From Eucalyptus grandis (Eukaryota > Streptophyta > Magnoliopsida > Myrtales > Myrtaceae), in assembly GCF_016545825.1 (NCBI RefSeq), contig NC_052614.1:63400528-63464527 (forward strand): 64,000 nt of DNA. The letters are read 5' to 3'. Shown here piece after piece: positions 35,772-47,287 of this stretch. The first letter of the stretch is position 1; each line of letters opens with the position of its first letter. The notes under the pieces are model-generated. The model worked only from the letters and a program-made list of their open reading frames with translations. It was not told the origin of the DNA and did no database searches. The position numbers were made by a program, and so were the translations under genes.

Positions 35772-38700
35772 TCATCTCTCTTTTGATTTCACGGGAACTC
35801 CTTTGTACATGGTCACACGTTCTTTTAACGTGTCCCGCCGTGGTCTAGCTACCTTATTATTAGGGTCAAAAAGTAGCACCTCTTCAAATGCCTTAAGAGC
35901 AGACTTCAAGTCTTTCTTCTTTTCATATGCATCACCAAGGTTGTTCCAAGCTGTCACATATCCCGGTTGAAGCTTCACTGCAGTTTCAAATTGCGTAATT
36001 CCTTTCTCAAGCTTGCCATCTCGAACATAACTAACACCGAGGGCATTGTATACCTGACATGTGGAAACCAAATTACAGACCCAGAAAATGGACCAGAAGA
36101 GCCCCAGTTTATCTAGATGCCCAAGGAGTTATGATTAACGTCAAGAAAATCTTATGTATTTTCTCATTAGTTTGAAATGCAAACTTCTATGCTTGGCTGT
36201 GTGATAGATATCAGCATTACTTGCACAAAGCTCAAATGATATCTAAATAATCAGGAAGAAATGGAGTACATGTGCATTCAGGCCACAACGTAAAAAGCTT
36301 ACACGTCAAATGAATGGTTCCTGGATTCAGTTGACCGCACAAAGAGTTAACAGAGAGGATCTCTAGTTGTGGAATGTCTATTTTGGGGAACAGTACGAAG
36401 CTCAGGAGTGCTGCTATGAAGGAAGCAAGAAAAATCTATCATAGAATAGGCTTTTTATCCTTTTATGCACCTTTAAAGTTAATCTTTTTCCACTAACCTA
36501 CCTACGCTGCACGAGCTTCTATTCCAGTCTATTTTCAAGGCCTATTCAGATAATGGTAACTAGTCAAAGGAAGCTTATACATTATAGAAAACTTCAACAG
36601 TAAAGCAAAACCAGAAGCTCAAATAGATGGCCTTCTATCTATAGCCTCTTCTAAACGTCATTTAACCAAGACTTTGGTAAGTTTCCAATAGGAGCATACA
36701 AAACGGATTGCCCAAACCTGACCAAGCCAGCCAGTTTGGTTCGGTTGCTGGAAGTGTCAGTCCGGTTCTCAGTTCCTTAAAGTGGAATTGGTGTCTGGGC
36801 AGTCCGGTTACAGGTTCCAGATTCCAAGGGAAACGGGACCGGACTGACTATATATATCTTTTAATTTCTTCAAAAAAAAAAAGTGACCAGGTTTTTATTT
36901 ATTTATTTATTTATTATATACTTCTTCATAACATAAGGCATCGAGTAGTGGGAAAAAAAAAAGTGACCGGTTCCATTGGACCAAACCGGACCACCTACCT
37001 GGTTCCTAATTGGGAACCAGTCCTCCTGGTTCCACCTTGGAATCGGACCGGATCGGTAACCAAGCACCCCTAGTTTCCAATGTCTCAAAGAATCAACATG
37101 AAAAAAACACACATAGAGAAGGATGGCAAGAGGAAAAAACTGTAGTTGATTAAGAACCAAGACTTGTCCTTCTAATTAAGTATTACAACGACTTAGTACC
37201 TGTGCAAGATCTTGATCATCTCCATCCCATTTTTCAATTGCCTGAAGCAAGTACTTAGTTGCGGCTGGGTAAACTTTCCTTCTTAGCATCACTGCACCCA
37301 GTTCGAATAACTCAGTTGCACTAGCATCACCACTTCTTACTTGCTCCTGTAGTAAAAAAAGGGAACATAATAGGATAATCCTCTGCAAATAGCCAAAAAG
37401 AAATGAAAAAGGAAAACACAAGATGACATCTGTAACTAAATGCTCAAAGACAATCAAATCCAAGAGTAACATGGCATGCCACAACAGTTTCTAATAAATT
37501 GCTACTAAGCAAAACCAATGATACTCAAGACCAGAATAAGAGGTGCAGGGGCCTGGTAGTGTGCCGGTGTCTCACTTGTCTAGATGTGACAAGATTGGAC
37601 AGGGCATAAAAGTATATAAGACTAGAATACTATCCAGCAGAAACGAAGAGACATTAACTAAGTGTTCTCAAAAGAAATGCGCTCTATGCGCGACATTATA
37701 ATTTTCTTATGAATTTATGATGGTTTAGTATTGTTGCAGATTTATAATAACATGAACATAGCATGATTGATGTGAAGTCAAGCGTCACCATACCCATCCC
37801 ACCCCAATTTCGCGTCCTATGGATGAAGTTACCCAACCTCAATAAAGGAGTCATGCAACAGAGGCCTCTATTCTGTGTATAAAAAATGTCATGAAACCAT
37901 CTAGGAATGAACTCTGAAAAAAAAAAAAAAAAAATCACCTGCAGCTCTTTAGCAGAAAGGTCAAGTTCTCTGCGGACTAAGACCTGACGGATGACAAAGA
38001 AAGAACCCACACCAAGCAAGGCCAAGAGCAAAAGCAAATAGGATAGTTGGATTCCCAATTCAAACAACTCTCCAATCTCATAAACAGCATTTATTTGAGT
38101 AGTTTCACTTGCAACTGCAACTTGTGCACAAGCCAACCAAGAGGGAAGTCCGACTGAGAGTGCAGATATCCAGACTGATGGCTCCTTCACCTTTAAAATC
38201 TTTTTGATAATAAAAGGGTTCTCCAAAGACTCTGAAACAAATGTAAAATTAAAGAAAAAATGAGATCATCTCTGTAGCTAACAGGAGAGAAAACAATGAA
38301 ATCAAAACATAGTTGAAGAGAGAAACGAGGTATGTGAAAGGTAATGACAGAATGAGACAGTTTACTAAAATTAATCTTCTCAAAGAGATTAAAACAAGAA
38401 CTTGCATCGTATTAGCACCCAACTACCTAAAGGAACTTAAAAGAGAAAAATACCAGGGAAAGCATGATAATTAGTGGTACATAATATCACAAGCCCTCAA
38501 GTCATCCCTATAGATATAGGAGAATCCAGAGAAGTTAAGGGATTAGACCCATTTGCAGCTTAAACAGTTACATCAGTGCGAAGATGAGTGGATCCAGGTA
38601 GAGTCCAGATAGGCCCTAAAATAACCAGATGGAAACTTTAAGATGTAGAAAGCCTTAATAAATGATAGTTAATGTTTCTGAATTACAAGTAAATATTGTT

Positions 38701-39857
38701 GTCTGTCTCTTGACGAATCTGCAGGAACATTGCTGGTGACTAGACCATGGGTTCCATTTTGTCATCCTAAGAGATTACTGCTCCAAAGTCCAAAAACAGG
38801 GTCGAACTCATTTGCGCAATAAATGGAATTACACCGATGGTCAAAAAGTATCTCCGTCAAGTATACCCACTGCATTTGATTTACTATGGCCATTTAAAAG
38901 ATATTTCAAATGGAATAACCTTGTACATAAAAGTTAGCAAGAGTATCCTACTCTTTAAGTACAATACTACACCCATTAGTTCCTAAGCTCTGAAATCATC
39001 CCAACTATATTTGAATCAGCAGAACTACAAGCCCCAACTTGTCCCAACATCAGTACTAAGCAAGAGCCCTATATCCTGGGATGAATCATGACACTAAAAG
39101 TGGTATTTAGACTGATACTCAAGCAGACTGTTCTGAAAACATAGCAGAGTGCAGTTCCGACATCACAAGTTCTTGATTCTTGGCATTATAGTTGAGAGAG
39201 AGAAAGAAGCATTACCCTTCAGCCGTGGCAATGACCGTGATTCTGCCGTCAATTCACTTTGACATATCTGCCTTCATCCACAACAGACGGAAAAAATAAT
39301 AAAAATTAACAGCTTTAATGCAAAGTGAAATTACTCATAGTTTACCATGAATAGTAAACAAGGGCATCTAAGATATAGCGAGACTATGATGAAGAATTGT
39401 CCTTATGCTGTTTAAAATGCAAACTAACATTGCTAATCAAAGATATAGCAAAGGTGGCTTCACGGTCACAAGTATTTTCCATAGTCCGATCCGAAACAAG
39501 AGCTGAAGTAGCCAAGAAATCACAACCACGAAACGACCCATAATGGGTGCGACCAAAATGAGTTGCAGGGGCCTTAATTCGGGAGTCCTTGCGATGCCAA
39601 GCTCGTAATTATACAGCAGAAACGGTATTTCGCACTTTCCAAAATTTGTGTGCTAAACTTTATTACCTGATTGTTCTTCTGAGCCTGGTCTTCAAGATGG
39701 TCGAGCGCGAAAGGATTGAAGGATGGAAAGGTGGTATCCGGTCGGAGATGGAGGAGAAGGAAGGAGATGGGGAGAGGGATAAGAGAGCGCGGTCCGCCAT
39801 GGGAGCTTCAGCAACTGGAGGTTGAAGCAGAAGGATACGAGCCAGCGAGCCATCCAA
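35772..39857 (-). CDS. PYG7: PYG7/Ycf37-type thylakoid TPR protein
   Basis: PYG7 is a chloroplast TPR protein needed for photosystem I accumulation; Ycf37 is the cyanobacterial relative. Well-supported exons on the minus strand: 39217-39263 ([17 protein letters not shown]), 37940-38231 ([11 protein letters not shown] to DLSAKELQ), 37200-37346 ([17 protein letters not shown]) and 35772-36053 ([19 protein letters not shown] to stop). All junctions are GT-AG and in frame. Exon 37940-38231 holds one membrane segment ([17 protein letters not shown]). The last two exons carry TPR helices ([32 protein letters not shown]). The N-terminus is less certain: a Ser/Arg-rich, transit-peptide-like frame starts at 39857 ([14 protein letters not shown]) and a further coding stretch, [16 protein letters not shown], is at ~39500-39580. 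No frameshift is seen in the four supported exons, unlike the other genes here. Confidence 0.82.
36690..37072. mobile_element. Small TIR element with 9-bp target duplication inside a PYG7 intron
   Basis: Perfect 9-bp direct repeats gtttccaat flank it (36681-36689 and 37073-37081). Ends are aggagcatac... and ...caagcacccctA. The interior has many ccggttc/ggaccgg words and no ORF of note. A 9-bp duplication fits a MULE-mobilised non-autonomous element. It lies in the intron between the exons at 35772-36053 and 37200-37346, well away from both splice sites. Confidence 0.7.
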
Positions 39858-40246
39858 TTATCAAGTTCTCAGTATTTTATTTATTTATTTATTAAAATTC
39901 CAATTCAACCCCATTCTTTTTATTTATTCTTTTCTTTCCCATATTTGTATGCATTTCTCTTCTGTTTGTTTTATAAAAAATGAACGAATTAAAATAATCA
40001 TTTATATTATTTACGAAAATGAATGAACGAATTTTTTTTTTCATTATTCACGAAAATATCTAAAAATAAAATATCATTAGTAATGAAAATACTCTAATTC
40101 ACATTCAATATTTATCCTCGGCAATCAATATTTTAAAGGCTTTTTTGTTATGTTCTTTGCTTAGTGTATTCAAGGTGCTTTGAGTTCTTGATAAATCCCC
40201 ATCGATTGTGGCCGTCTCTTTCGTACCACACACACCGGATAAACAA

Positions 40247-41274
40247 GGGCGCATTTAAGAACGTTTCTAGTCCAGAAACAATTTTTGAATAAAAATAGTT
40301 TTTTTTTTTTTGTTCCTAAGAACAATTTTTGAATATAAGAATACGGTTGGTAATCGCAAAAAGAATTTACTTTAGAAATAGAAATGCATTTGGTAAACTT
40401 GTATAATTTTGTTATTTCTTTCAATTTTTCAATATTTTTATTATATTTTTCATTTTTTTTTCTTTCTTTTTTTTTTTTTTTTTTTTTTTTTTCCTTCATT
40501 CTCCTTTGTGACCGGTACCGACCATGGTGGTGGTCGGTGATCGGCTAGGCGAGGTCCGGCGAGCTCGCCGGAGCTCTCGCTAGGCCACCGCAAGGGCTGA
40601 CGAGCTTGCTAGTGGCCTCGGTGGCCAGGCGAGGTCGAGCCTCGCGCCGGTCGGTGAGGCTCGGCCTCGTCTTGGCTAGGTGAGCTCGAGCTTGCCCGGA
40701 TCTTGTGAGGCCGACCTCGCACCGCCTAGGCGAGGCTCACCGGCCACCGAGGCCACCGACAAGGCTCAAGCTTGTCTAGATCTTGCAAGGCCGACCTCGC
40801 ACCGCCTAGGCGAGGCTCGCCCGGCCACCGAGGCCACCGGTGAGGCTCGACCTCGCGCGGGTGACACGAGGTCGGCCTCCCTAGATTTGGATGAGCTTGA
40901 GCTCGCCTAGCCAATGCGAGGTCAAGCCTCCCCCAACCATAATGAGGCTCAGCCTCGCCGAGGATTGGCAAATCTCCGGCGAGGTTGTTGGCCCTCGTTG
41001 GCTAGTTGCCAGCCATAGCCAAGGCCAACGACCAACCAAAAGGAAGAAGAAAAGAAAAAAAGAAGAGAGAAAGATTGTTTTTCGGAATTGTTCTTAGGAA
41101 CAAAAAACAACTTTTTTCTATTTCTTGTTTTTGTTCCCTGGAACAAAAAAATAGATTTTTTATTCCTAGAAAGAAAAGTTTTACCAAACACGTTTATGTT
41201 CTTTTTTTATTTCCTGGAACAAAAGAACATAAATTTTTGTTCGTGGAATAGAAACAATTTTAAACAAACAGGCC
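40247..41274. mobile_element. TIR element with GC-rich tandem core
   Basis: The ends are imperfect inverted repeats: left gcatttaagaacgtttct, and right, read in reverse, gtttgtttaaaattgtttct. Inward, both arms carry gttcctaagaacaa / ttgttccctggaacaa words. A long poly-T (about 40459-40491) follows the left arm. The core (40510-41000) is GC-rich with two ~80-bp direct units sharing ggccgacctcgcaccgccta (starting near 40698 and 40779). Open frames through the core on both strands are compositional. No transposase. Confidence 0.6.
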
Positions 41275-41663
41275 TAATTTTACAACATGATACCATGTAA
41301 ACTCTAAGTAACCTTTAATTTATAACGTAACTAAACCAATAGGTTTCTCTCAAATCAAATACGTTTGATTTGGAGCAGCTCTTTGTTACTTCCAAGTGGA
41401 TCTAACTACTATCAATATTTAGTGAACTTTCGTAAGCAAAGAGCTACTAAAAGTTTATATAAAGGAGGGTATATCAGTAGTCTTAGTGATTCTCCTCAAA
41501 ATTCCAGAAAATTTGAATGTTAAAGGATTTTCTTTGCACATATGAATTTTTTTTTATTATCTCTATATCAGAAAGAAACCAACATCTTTTCTGACCTTAA
41601 ATTTTAACTAAAAAGTATAATTGTAACTACTGAATCCAGCCGGGAGAGAATAGATGCTGAGGC

Positions 41664-41694
<31 letters not shown>

Positions 41695-42203
41695 AAATAA
41701 AATGCATCTGTTGGTAGACTTTTAAGATAATGAACTAGGTATAAATGAATCGAGTCACACATCAAATATGGAGAGAACTTTAATGGATTGTGGAACTGAA
41801 ATTCATTTACAATGACATAATGACGTTGTTTAATATTGAAAATCCAATGCTAAGTGTGCTCGACTAGGGTTCTATCAAGATAGGTAACCTTCTTAGAAAA
41901 GTGATTGTCTATAAGCTAAAGGACAATGATCAATACTGGACATATCAAAATAGATAATATCTGGTGAGTTAAACTAGAGTATCAATTAATTTATACCTTG
42001 CTAGTATTTGAGAAACAATATCAATATATTCCTAAGCAATAATTGTATAATGGTTATTCCACACAAATCTATTTGTTTGGTGAAATATAAATGATCTTGA
42101 AAAACTTTTCATAAAAGTAATCACCTATATATTTTATAAAAATAAATTAATAGAAAATATTTTCATTATCAATGACATTTATATCAATGATAAAAGTACT
42201 TTT
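41275..42203. other. AT-rich intergenic, nothing recognised
   Basis: Contains a poly-A run near 41665-41691. No coding pattern or terminal repeats seen. Confidence 0.5.
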
Positions 42204-42638
42204 TGTGGGATTTTGTAAAACCATTGTTAACTGTTCTAAAAACCTAAGCTATTAGATAAATGTGTAGTTTATTATTTAAATGTTCTAATACCCCTCAAAC
42301 TTAGTTTGATCTTTTCCCTAGTAGTTTATTATTTAAATGTTCTAACACTCTCCCTCATGCTTAGTTTGGTCTTTTGTTTAGTACTAAGTGTGGAAATTTA
42401 ATTGGGGAGGCAAATAGGGCCCAAAAAGATTCACTTAGTCTGGTATTTTTCTAGTTCTAAGCGTGAAAATTTAATTGGGAAGTCAAGTTTTTAATTGGGA
42501 AGGCAAATGGGGCCCAAAATGATTTGAACTTAGACCGTCGCCTTGATACCATATGAGATTTTGTGGAATCACCGTCAAACGTTCTAAAAGCTTAAGCTAT
42601 TAGATGAAGGCGTGGTTTATTATTTAAAAATTCTAACA
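42204..42638 (-). mobile_element. TRIM-type miniature LTR retrotransposon
   Basis: Two ~86-bp direct terminal repeats, 42204-42290 and 42554-42638, share ttctaaaa..ctaagctattagat..gtttattattta. On the minus strand the right repeat is followed by ATGGTATCAA (42543-42552), a primer-binding-like site. The left repeat is preceded by a purine tract (gtttgagggg, + 42291-42300). The interior is only ~260 bp with no ORF. A ~55-bp internal duplication repeats the tract and LTR edge (42264-42321 and 42322-42375). Layout and size match TRIM elements. Confidence 0.7.
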
Positions 42639-44244
42639 ATGTTAGCGATATTAGGGATGTTAGCAATATTAAAATATTTTTTAGAGATACTTATGATATT
42701 TTCTTTGATTTTCTATATCTATTTTGATTATGCACATTTGATTTGATTTCCCGTGATTTCCTATTTATTTCACTTTTATCAATTCGATTTTAGACTTCTA
42801 CAAAAAAGAAAAAAAGAGTCATAAATCTTTTAATTGTGCTAATTAAGTATTAAACATTTTTTTAAAGATTTTTTGAACGATTTTCCAATTTATCATGCAA
42901 ACAAATGGACGTGATTAGGTTTCAATCAATTAAAGAAATGGGCCAACAAAAACCATTTATTGCACACATGTTGGGTTCAACGAATGGGCCTTTGAACTCA
43001 TTGGGATTTTTTATTTTTTAGTTTTTGACCTTTCCAATTTAAGCCGTAGGACTCATTGTGTATGTTTTTTTCCCGGTTAACCTTCGGATAGCTTTTCCTT
43101 TATAGTTTAAGATTTAATCTCATTTAGTTCCAATCATCTCAAATCTTTTTGTTGAAAAATTCACATTGCGTAATGAAATTTTTATAAGGATCGATACTAC
43201 TAAAAATCTCAAATTAGTATACATATGCCGCATTTACCTAAACTAATTTTTGTGTCACAAAAACTCCCGAATTGGTACACTAGTATCACACGTATACTCA
43301 TATCACACTTACCCCAAACTGATGCACTTATATCACATTTATTCATAAAAGAATTCACAAATTTATTATAATTTAACAATGGTTGTCCTACTTAACACGA
43401 TCAGTATCTAATATGGAAAAACTGCATCGAAATGATGTCGTTTTGTTAAGCGAATATGTTCTCCTCATTTAGTTCATCTTGTAGCCCAATTGATCTTCAT
43501 TCGCTTTCTCTGCTTGTTGTTCTGCTGTTTCACAATTGTTTTTTCATGGTTCCTAAAACACCATATTGGGCTGGATTCTCTTTCCGATTACTTAAAGTTT
43601 CTTTTTACGATTCTGTAAACATTTTTGTTTGTAGATAGGACTTGCTTTGAGGCAATTGTTCGAAGATGGCACGGTTAAACGGGAGGATTTGTTCATTACC
43701 TTCAAGCTCTAGTAAGCTGCCTACTGGATTATTATGCATTCCCAAGAGTTCGACGAACTTGGATGGCGATGAATAGTCCCTCAAAAAAAAAAAAAAAAAA
43801 AAAAAGCTACAAAATGGCATCCTTTTCTATTGCCGATGGTCAGCTGCATAATGTAGGATGGTCGGCATTAATAGGATCTCCACGTCAGAATTTTCAGGCC
43901 TAAAAGGACCAAATGAATTACACTAGATAATCATCAAAAGGTACAGTATATATTGATCAAATTGAAAAAATTAGGATTAAATCTGCCGTACAATAGGTCT
44001 AGGACATTTTGGGTAATTTTGGCCCAATAATTTGCTTCCTTAATGTATATTTTAATAAATAAAATTACCTTTTTTAATAGATTAATGAGAAAGCAACTCA
44101 AAGTATTCAATACAAAGAACTTCGGTAATACTCTTTCATATGCTTGGAATGACCGCATGAATACATGCAAAGTATGTTTTTAATTAGATTAGATGACGAA
44201 ATACTCTTAACACAATAGAGAGGCTAAGTACTTGCATTGCATGT
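42639..44244. other. AT-rich intergenic, no gene recognised
   Basis: Includes a poly-A run at ~43781-43804. Reading frames are short and lack domains. The part nearest 44244 may hold the end of the O-methyltransferase transcript. Confidence 0.5.
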
Positions 44245-44412
44245 GATCTCAGCAGTTCAATTCACTTATGATAAAACCACCCACACCCGTGAATCAAAGC
44301 TACAGACTATCATGCAATCTCAGTAGTTCAATTCACTTATGATGAAACCATCCATATACCCATTAATCAAAACTAAAGATTATCATGCGATCTCAGCAGT
44401 TCAATTTACTTA
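44245..44412. repeat. 2.3 copies of a ~72-bp tandem repeat downstream of the O-methyltransferase gene
   Basis: gatctcagcagttcaattca recurs with small changes at 44245, 44316 and 44388. It lies within 250 bp of the stop codon at 44488, so it may fall in the 3'UTR. Confidence 0.75.
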
Positions 44413-44487
44413 AAATATCCATGGAAAGACAGTCTTTCGTGATTTTCGAAAGCGAACTCTCGACATACTGGGTACGCAAAGAGTCTC

Positions 44488-46073
44488 TCACTTGTAGAGC
44501 TCCATGACCGCCCACAGATTACTAGCGACACTAGCGACCTTGAACTCGGAGAAACCGGCTGCCTCCGACAGGGACCGGAATTCTCTCTCCGTCCTCTCTT
44601 GACCTCCCGGCTGCATCAACATGGTATTATCGAGTCTCGAAGCATACATCGATGCCGCGCTTGCTTCTGGCGCCTCCGGCAACACTAAGTCTATCACTAT
44701 TGCTCTACCTTTACTCGGTAGTGCCTCGTAGCAATTCTTCAATATTTTGATGCAGTTCTCGTCATTCCAATTATGCAAGGTATCCTGTAAATTCGTCATA
44801 TCATATTGACGATCATGAAATAATATTATTAGGCATGGCTTTGAAAATGATTGAGTTATCTTTTCGTGAGGTGTTACTTTATATTCACCTTGATCATGAT
44901 TGCATCCGCCCTTGGTATGGCGGTGAACATACTCCGCCGACATGCTGGATTCCTACACATGGTCGAAAAATTTGTCACCGGCATTTAGTTTAACCATATG
45001 TCCCCTATTAACTAAAACACGAATACTAATGAGTTCAAAAGCTCATTATTAGTGAAAACAGGATCAAATAACGACATGAGAATAGTCCAACTTTATGCAA
45101 GTGTTCCTCTAGAATAACTTTTTAACATTTCCTACACGCCTGATTTTTTAAATAAGGATTGCTACAGGCGAATTAATTTTTTTTAAAGTACCATATCAAA
45201 AAATTAGTACGAGTAATATCCACGTTTGCAACCCATTAATCATATAATTAGTTGGAGGAAATTTTTCTAATCAGGGTTGGAGAAACACTTGACCCACTCC
45301 TAGAAGCACCACCAATAGTTCAAAACATATTGTTAAAGGCTGTATAAGTAGAGAGAGGGAGGGAGAGAGAGAGTTACCGGAATAAGAAGGTGCACTTTCT
45401 ATTACGTGAGGCAAATCAAAGTTGATGCCCTTGATAGAAGGGTACTTGGAGATGATTATATTGAGGCACTTGCCGGTTCCACCAGCTACGTCAACTAATG
45501 TCGTCAGTTCCTCAAAACCTTCATAAATCTCAAGGATTTTTTTCATTACTATTGTCGTTAGAGCGGCCATCGCCTTATTAAACGTGTTGTTAAATGCTGG
45601 ATCAATATCCATGAACTCAAAAATTGAGATTCCGTGAACTTTCTTGAATTGGTTCCCCCCTTCAATTATGTGATCGTCCAATTGCAACCTGCGCACATAG
45701 CATGGGGGCAAAACCATCACACAAAAGAAGCATTAAGAATGCAAAATGATGGATGCATAAGATAGATGAGGTTTATGATGTTTTGATTAATAAATCCTAA
45801 TTATTTACCTGAATATGGAGAACTTGTTACGTTAGAATATCTAATGCTAGATATATGGTGGTATGATGTGTCCAGAAGACTATTCCTATCAAAGTCCTGC
45901 CATGAATTGCTGCATAAAATTCTAAAAACTCAACCCAGTCAATCGCAAGCCTATCAGCGGAGTAGATTGATGTTGCTTTTAAGCCCATCAATAAGGACCT
46001 CCGCTCTCATTTATTGTTTCCGGGTTCCATTAATTAATTGATTGTGTCACGTGCTTCCACTAATTAATTATAC

Positions 46074-46131
<58 letters not shown>

Positions 46132-47287
46132 GTCAAAGCATGCATTCACAAGGCAAAAAGTTAGACTGCAATCCTCTCAATATTCCACTCAATTTTATAT
46201 CTTCCGACACATTACCTTAAAAAAAGAGGGTTTGGTCCGCCTAGGTGAGTTGGATACGATGATTATAACATGGATGAGGGTTAATTCGCAGTTGACGTAT
46301 CAATTTGTTTCTAGTAAATCGAGATCTCAATCAAGAAAGTTGATCATGTGCTCTGGATATTTACAGAAAACCCTATATTAAGAAGAATAGTATTTGTTAA
46401 AAACACTAATAGCGAAAAAGAAAACTTCCATAGGCAGATCTTTTAATGATGCATACACATTTAAGCTGTATTTTCGAGATGTATCAATGGATAGTTACTT
46501 TTTTACACTGATAATGCTCCTAACAAAAATCTATTCCACAAAATACAAATACCGACGCCATGCGTTTCGCATAGTTCTTACTTACAGCGTCCAGCTAGTT
46601 TTACTTTATAAGGGCAACAACCATGGAAAATGCAAGCGGGTTTTTGCAGGTGACAATTGTACTAAGCAGTTTTCAACAATCTAACTTCGCTTATGAAAAT
46701 TTTTCTTTTTTTAGTAGTGTTCTTAACAAAAAAATTCTACATAGGAAAAAAAGAGAAGAAGATCGAACTCCACGTGTTTTCTTGCATTTTGATTGGTTTT
46801 ATGGCCAGAAATATAGTGAGCGTATGTAATGTTTTTCACTCGTATACGGCGTACCAAACTTGCTGTGGAGCCGGATGGAAGGAAAGCTCCAACAATGAAG
46901 CCAACGAGCCCTCTTCCTCATCCTTCAGAAAGTAGCGAGCTGCCGGCGTGAGGCCATATAGCCTCTCGACAGCCCGGCCATCATCCTGCTCATGCACCTC
47001 GCAGCTCAGGAGCGAGTGGCTTGCAAGGAGCCTCAGCATCCGGTCGAGCTTTGGAGCAGCTTCCGAGCTCTGTGTGGCAAGCTGAGAGGCAACCTCAAAA
47101 GCCGACAACCGAGCCCCCGGGCCAGCTCGGGACAGGATGTCGAACACGCCAAGCCGAGTGGCTGCGTTGAGGACCATGGGAAGACATGGGAGCTCGCGAA
47201 GAGCATCGCGTGGACCCATGTGTTGTCGACAACCACCTCTTGACCGTCGGCACTGGAAGGTGTCTTAGTGTCTAGGACAAGAGCCAT
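44488..47287 (-). CDS. Class II O-methyltransferase, COMT type, two frameshifts
   Basis: Plant class II SAM-dependent O-methyltransferases act in the cytosol on phenylpropanoids, flavonoids and similar phenols. Minus strand, four exons: 46855-47287, 45378-45688, 44889-44952, 44488-44784, all GT-AG. Exon 1 starts MALVLDTKTPSS and carries the dimerisation/substrate part (VLNAATRLGVFDILSRAGPG, LASHSLLSCEV). Exon 2 has the SAM site TLVDVAGGTGKCLNIIISK and GINFDLPHVIE. Exon 4 has LHNWNDENCIKILKNCYEAL, with the family's catalytic-type His, and MQPGGQERTEREF, ending MELYK. Frame is lost by one base in exon 1 (~47190, HV/LPMVL boundary) and in exon 3 (~44930, HVGG/MFTAIP boundary). Substrate cannot be told from sequence. 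Intron 1 (1.17 kb) holds a TC/TA microsatellite. Reads as a recently intact gene. Confidence 0.85.
46077..46130. repeat. (TC)n(TA)n compound microsatellite in O-methyltransferase intron 1
   Basis: About 20 ct repeats followed by atatatat. Pure enough to be length-variable. Confidence 0.9.

Noticed and set aside
37696..38226. Single 176-codon minus ORF taken as a whole gene
   Set aside because: Only its first part is coding; the frame runs past the CAG|GTGA donor at 37940 into the intron. The spliced TPR model explains the locus better.
40680..40971. GC-rich ORFs on both strands
   Set aside because: Low-complexity translations of the tandem core of a TIR element, open in several frames at once.
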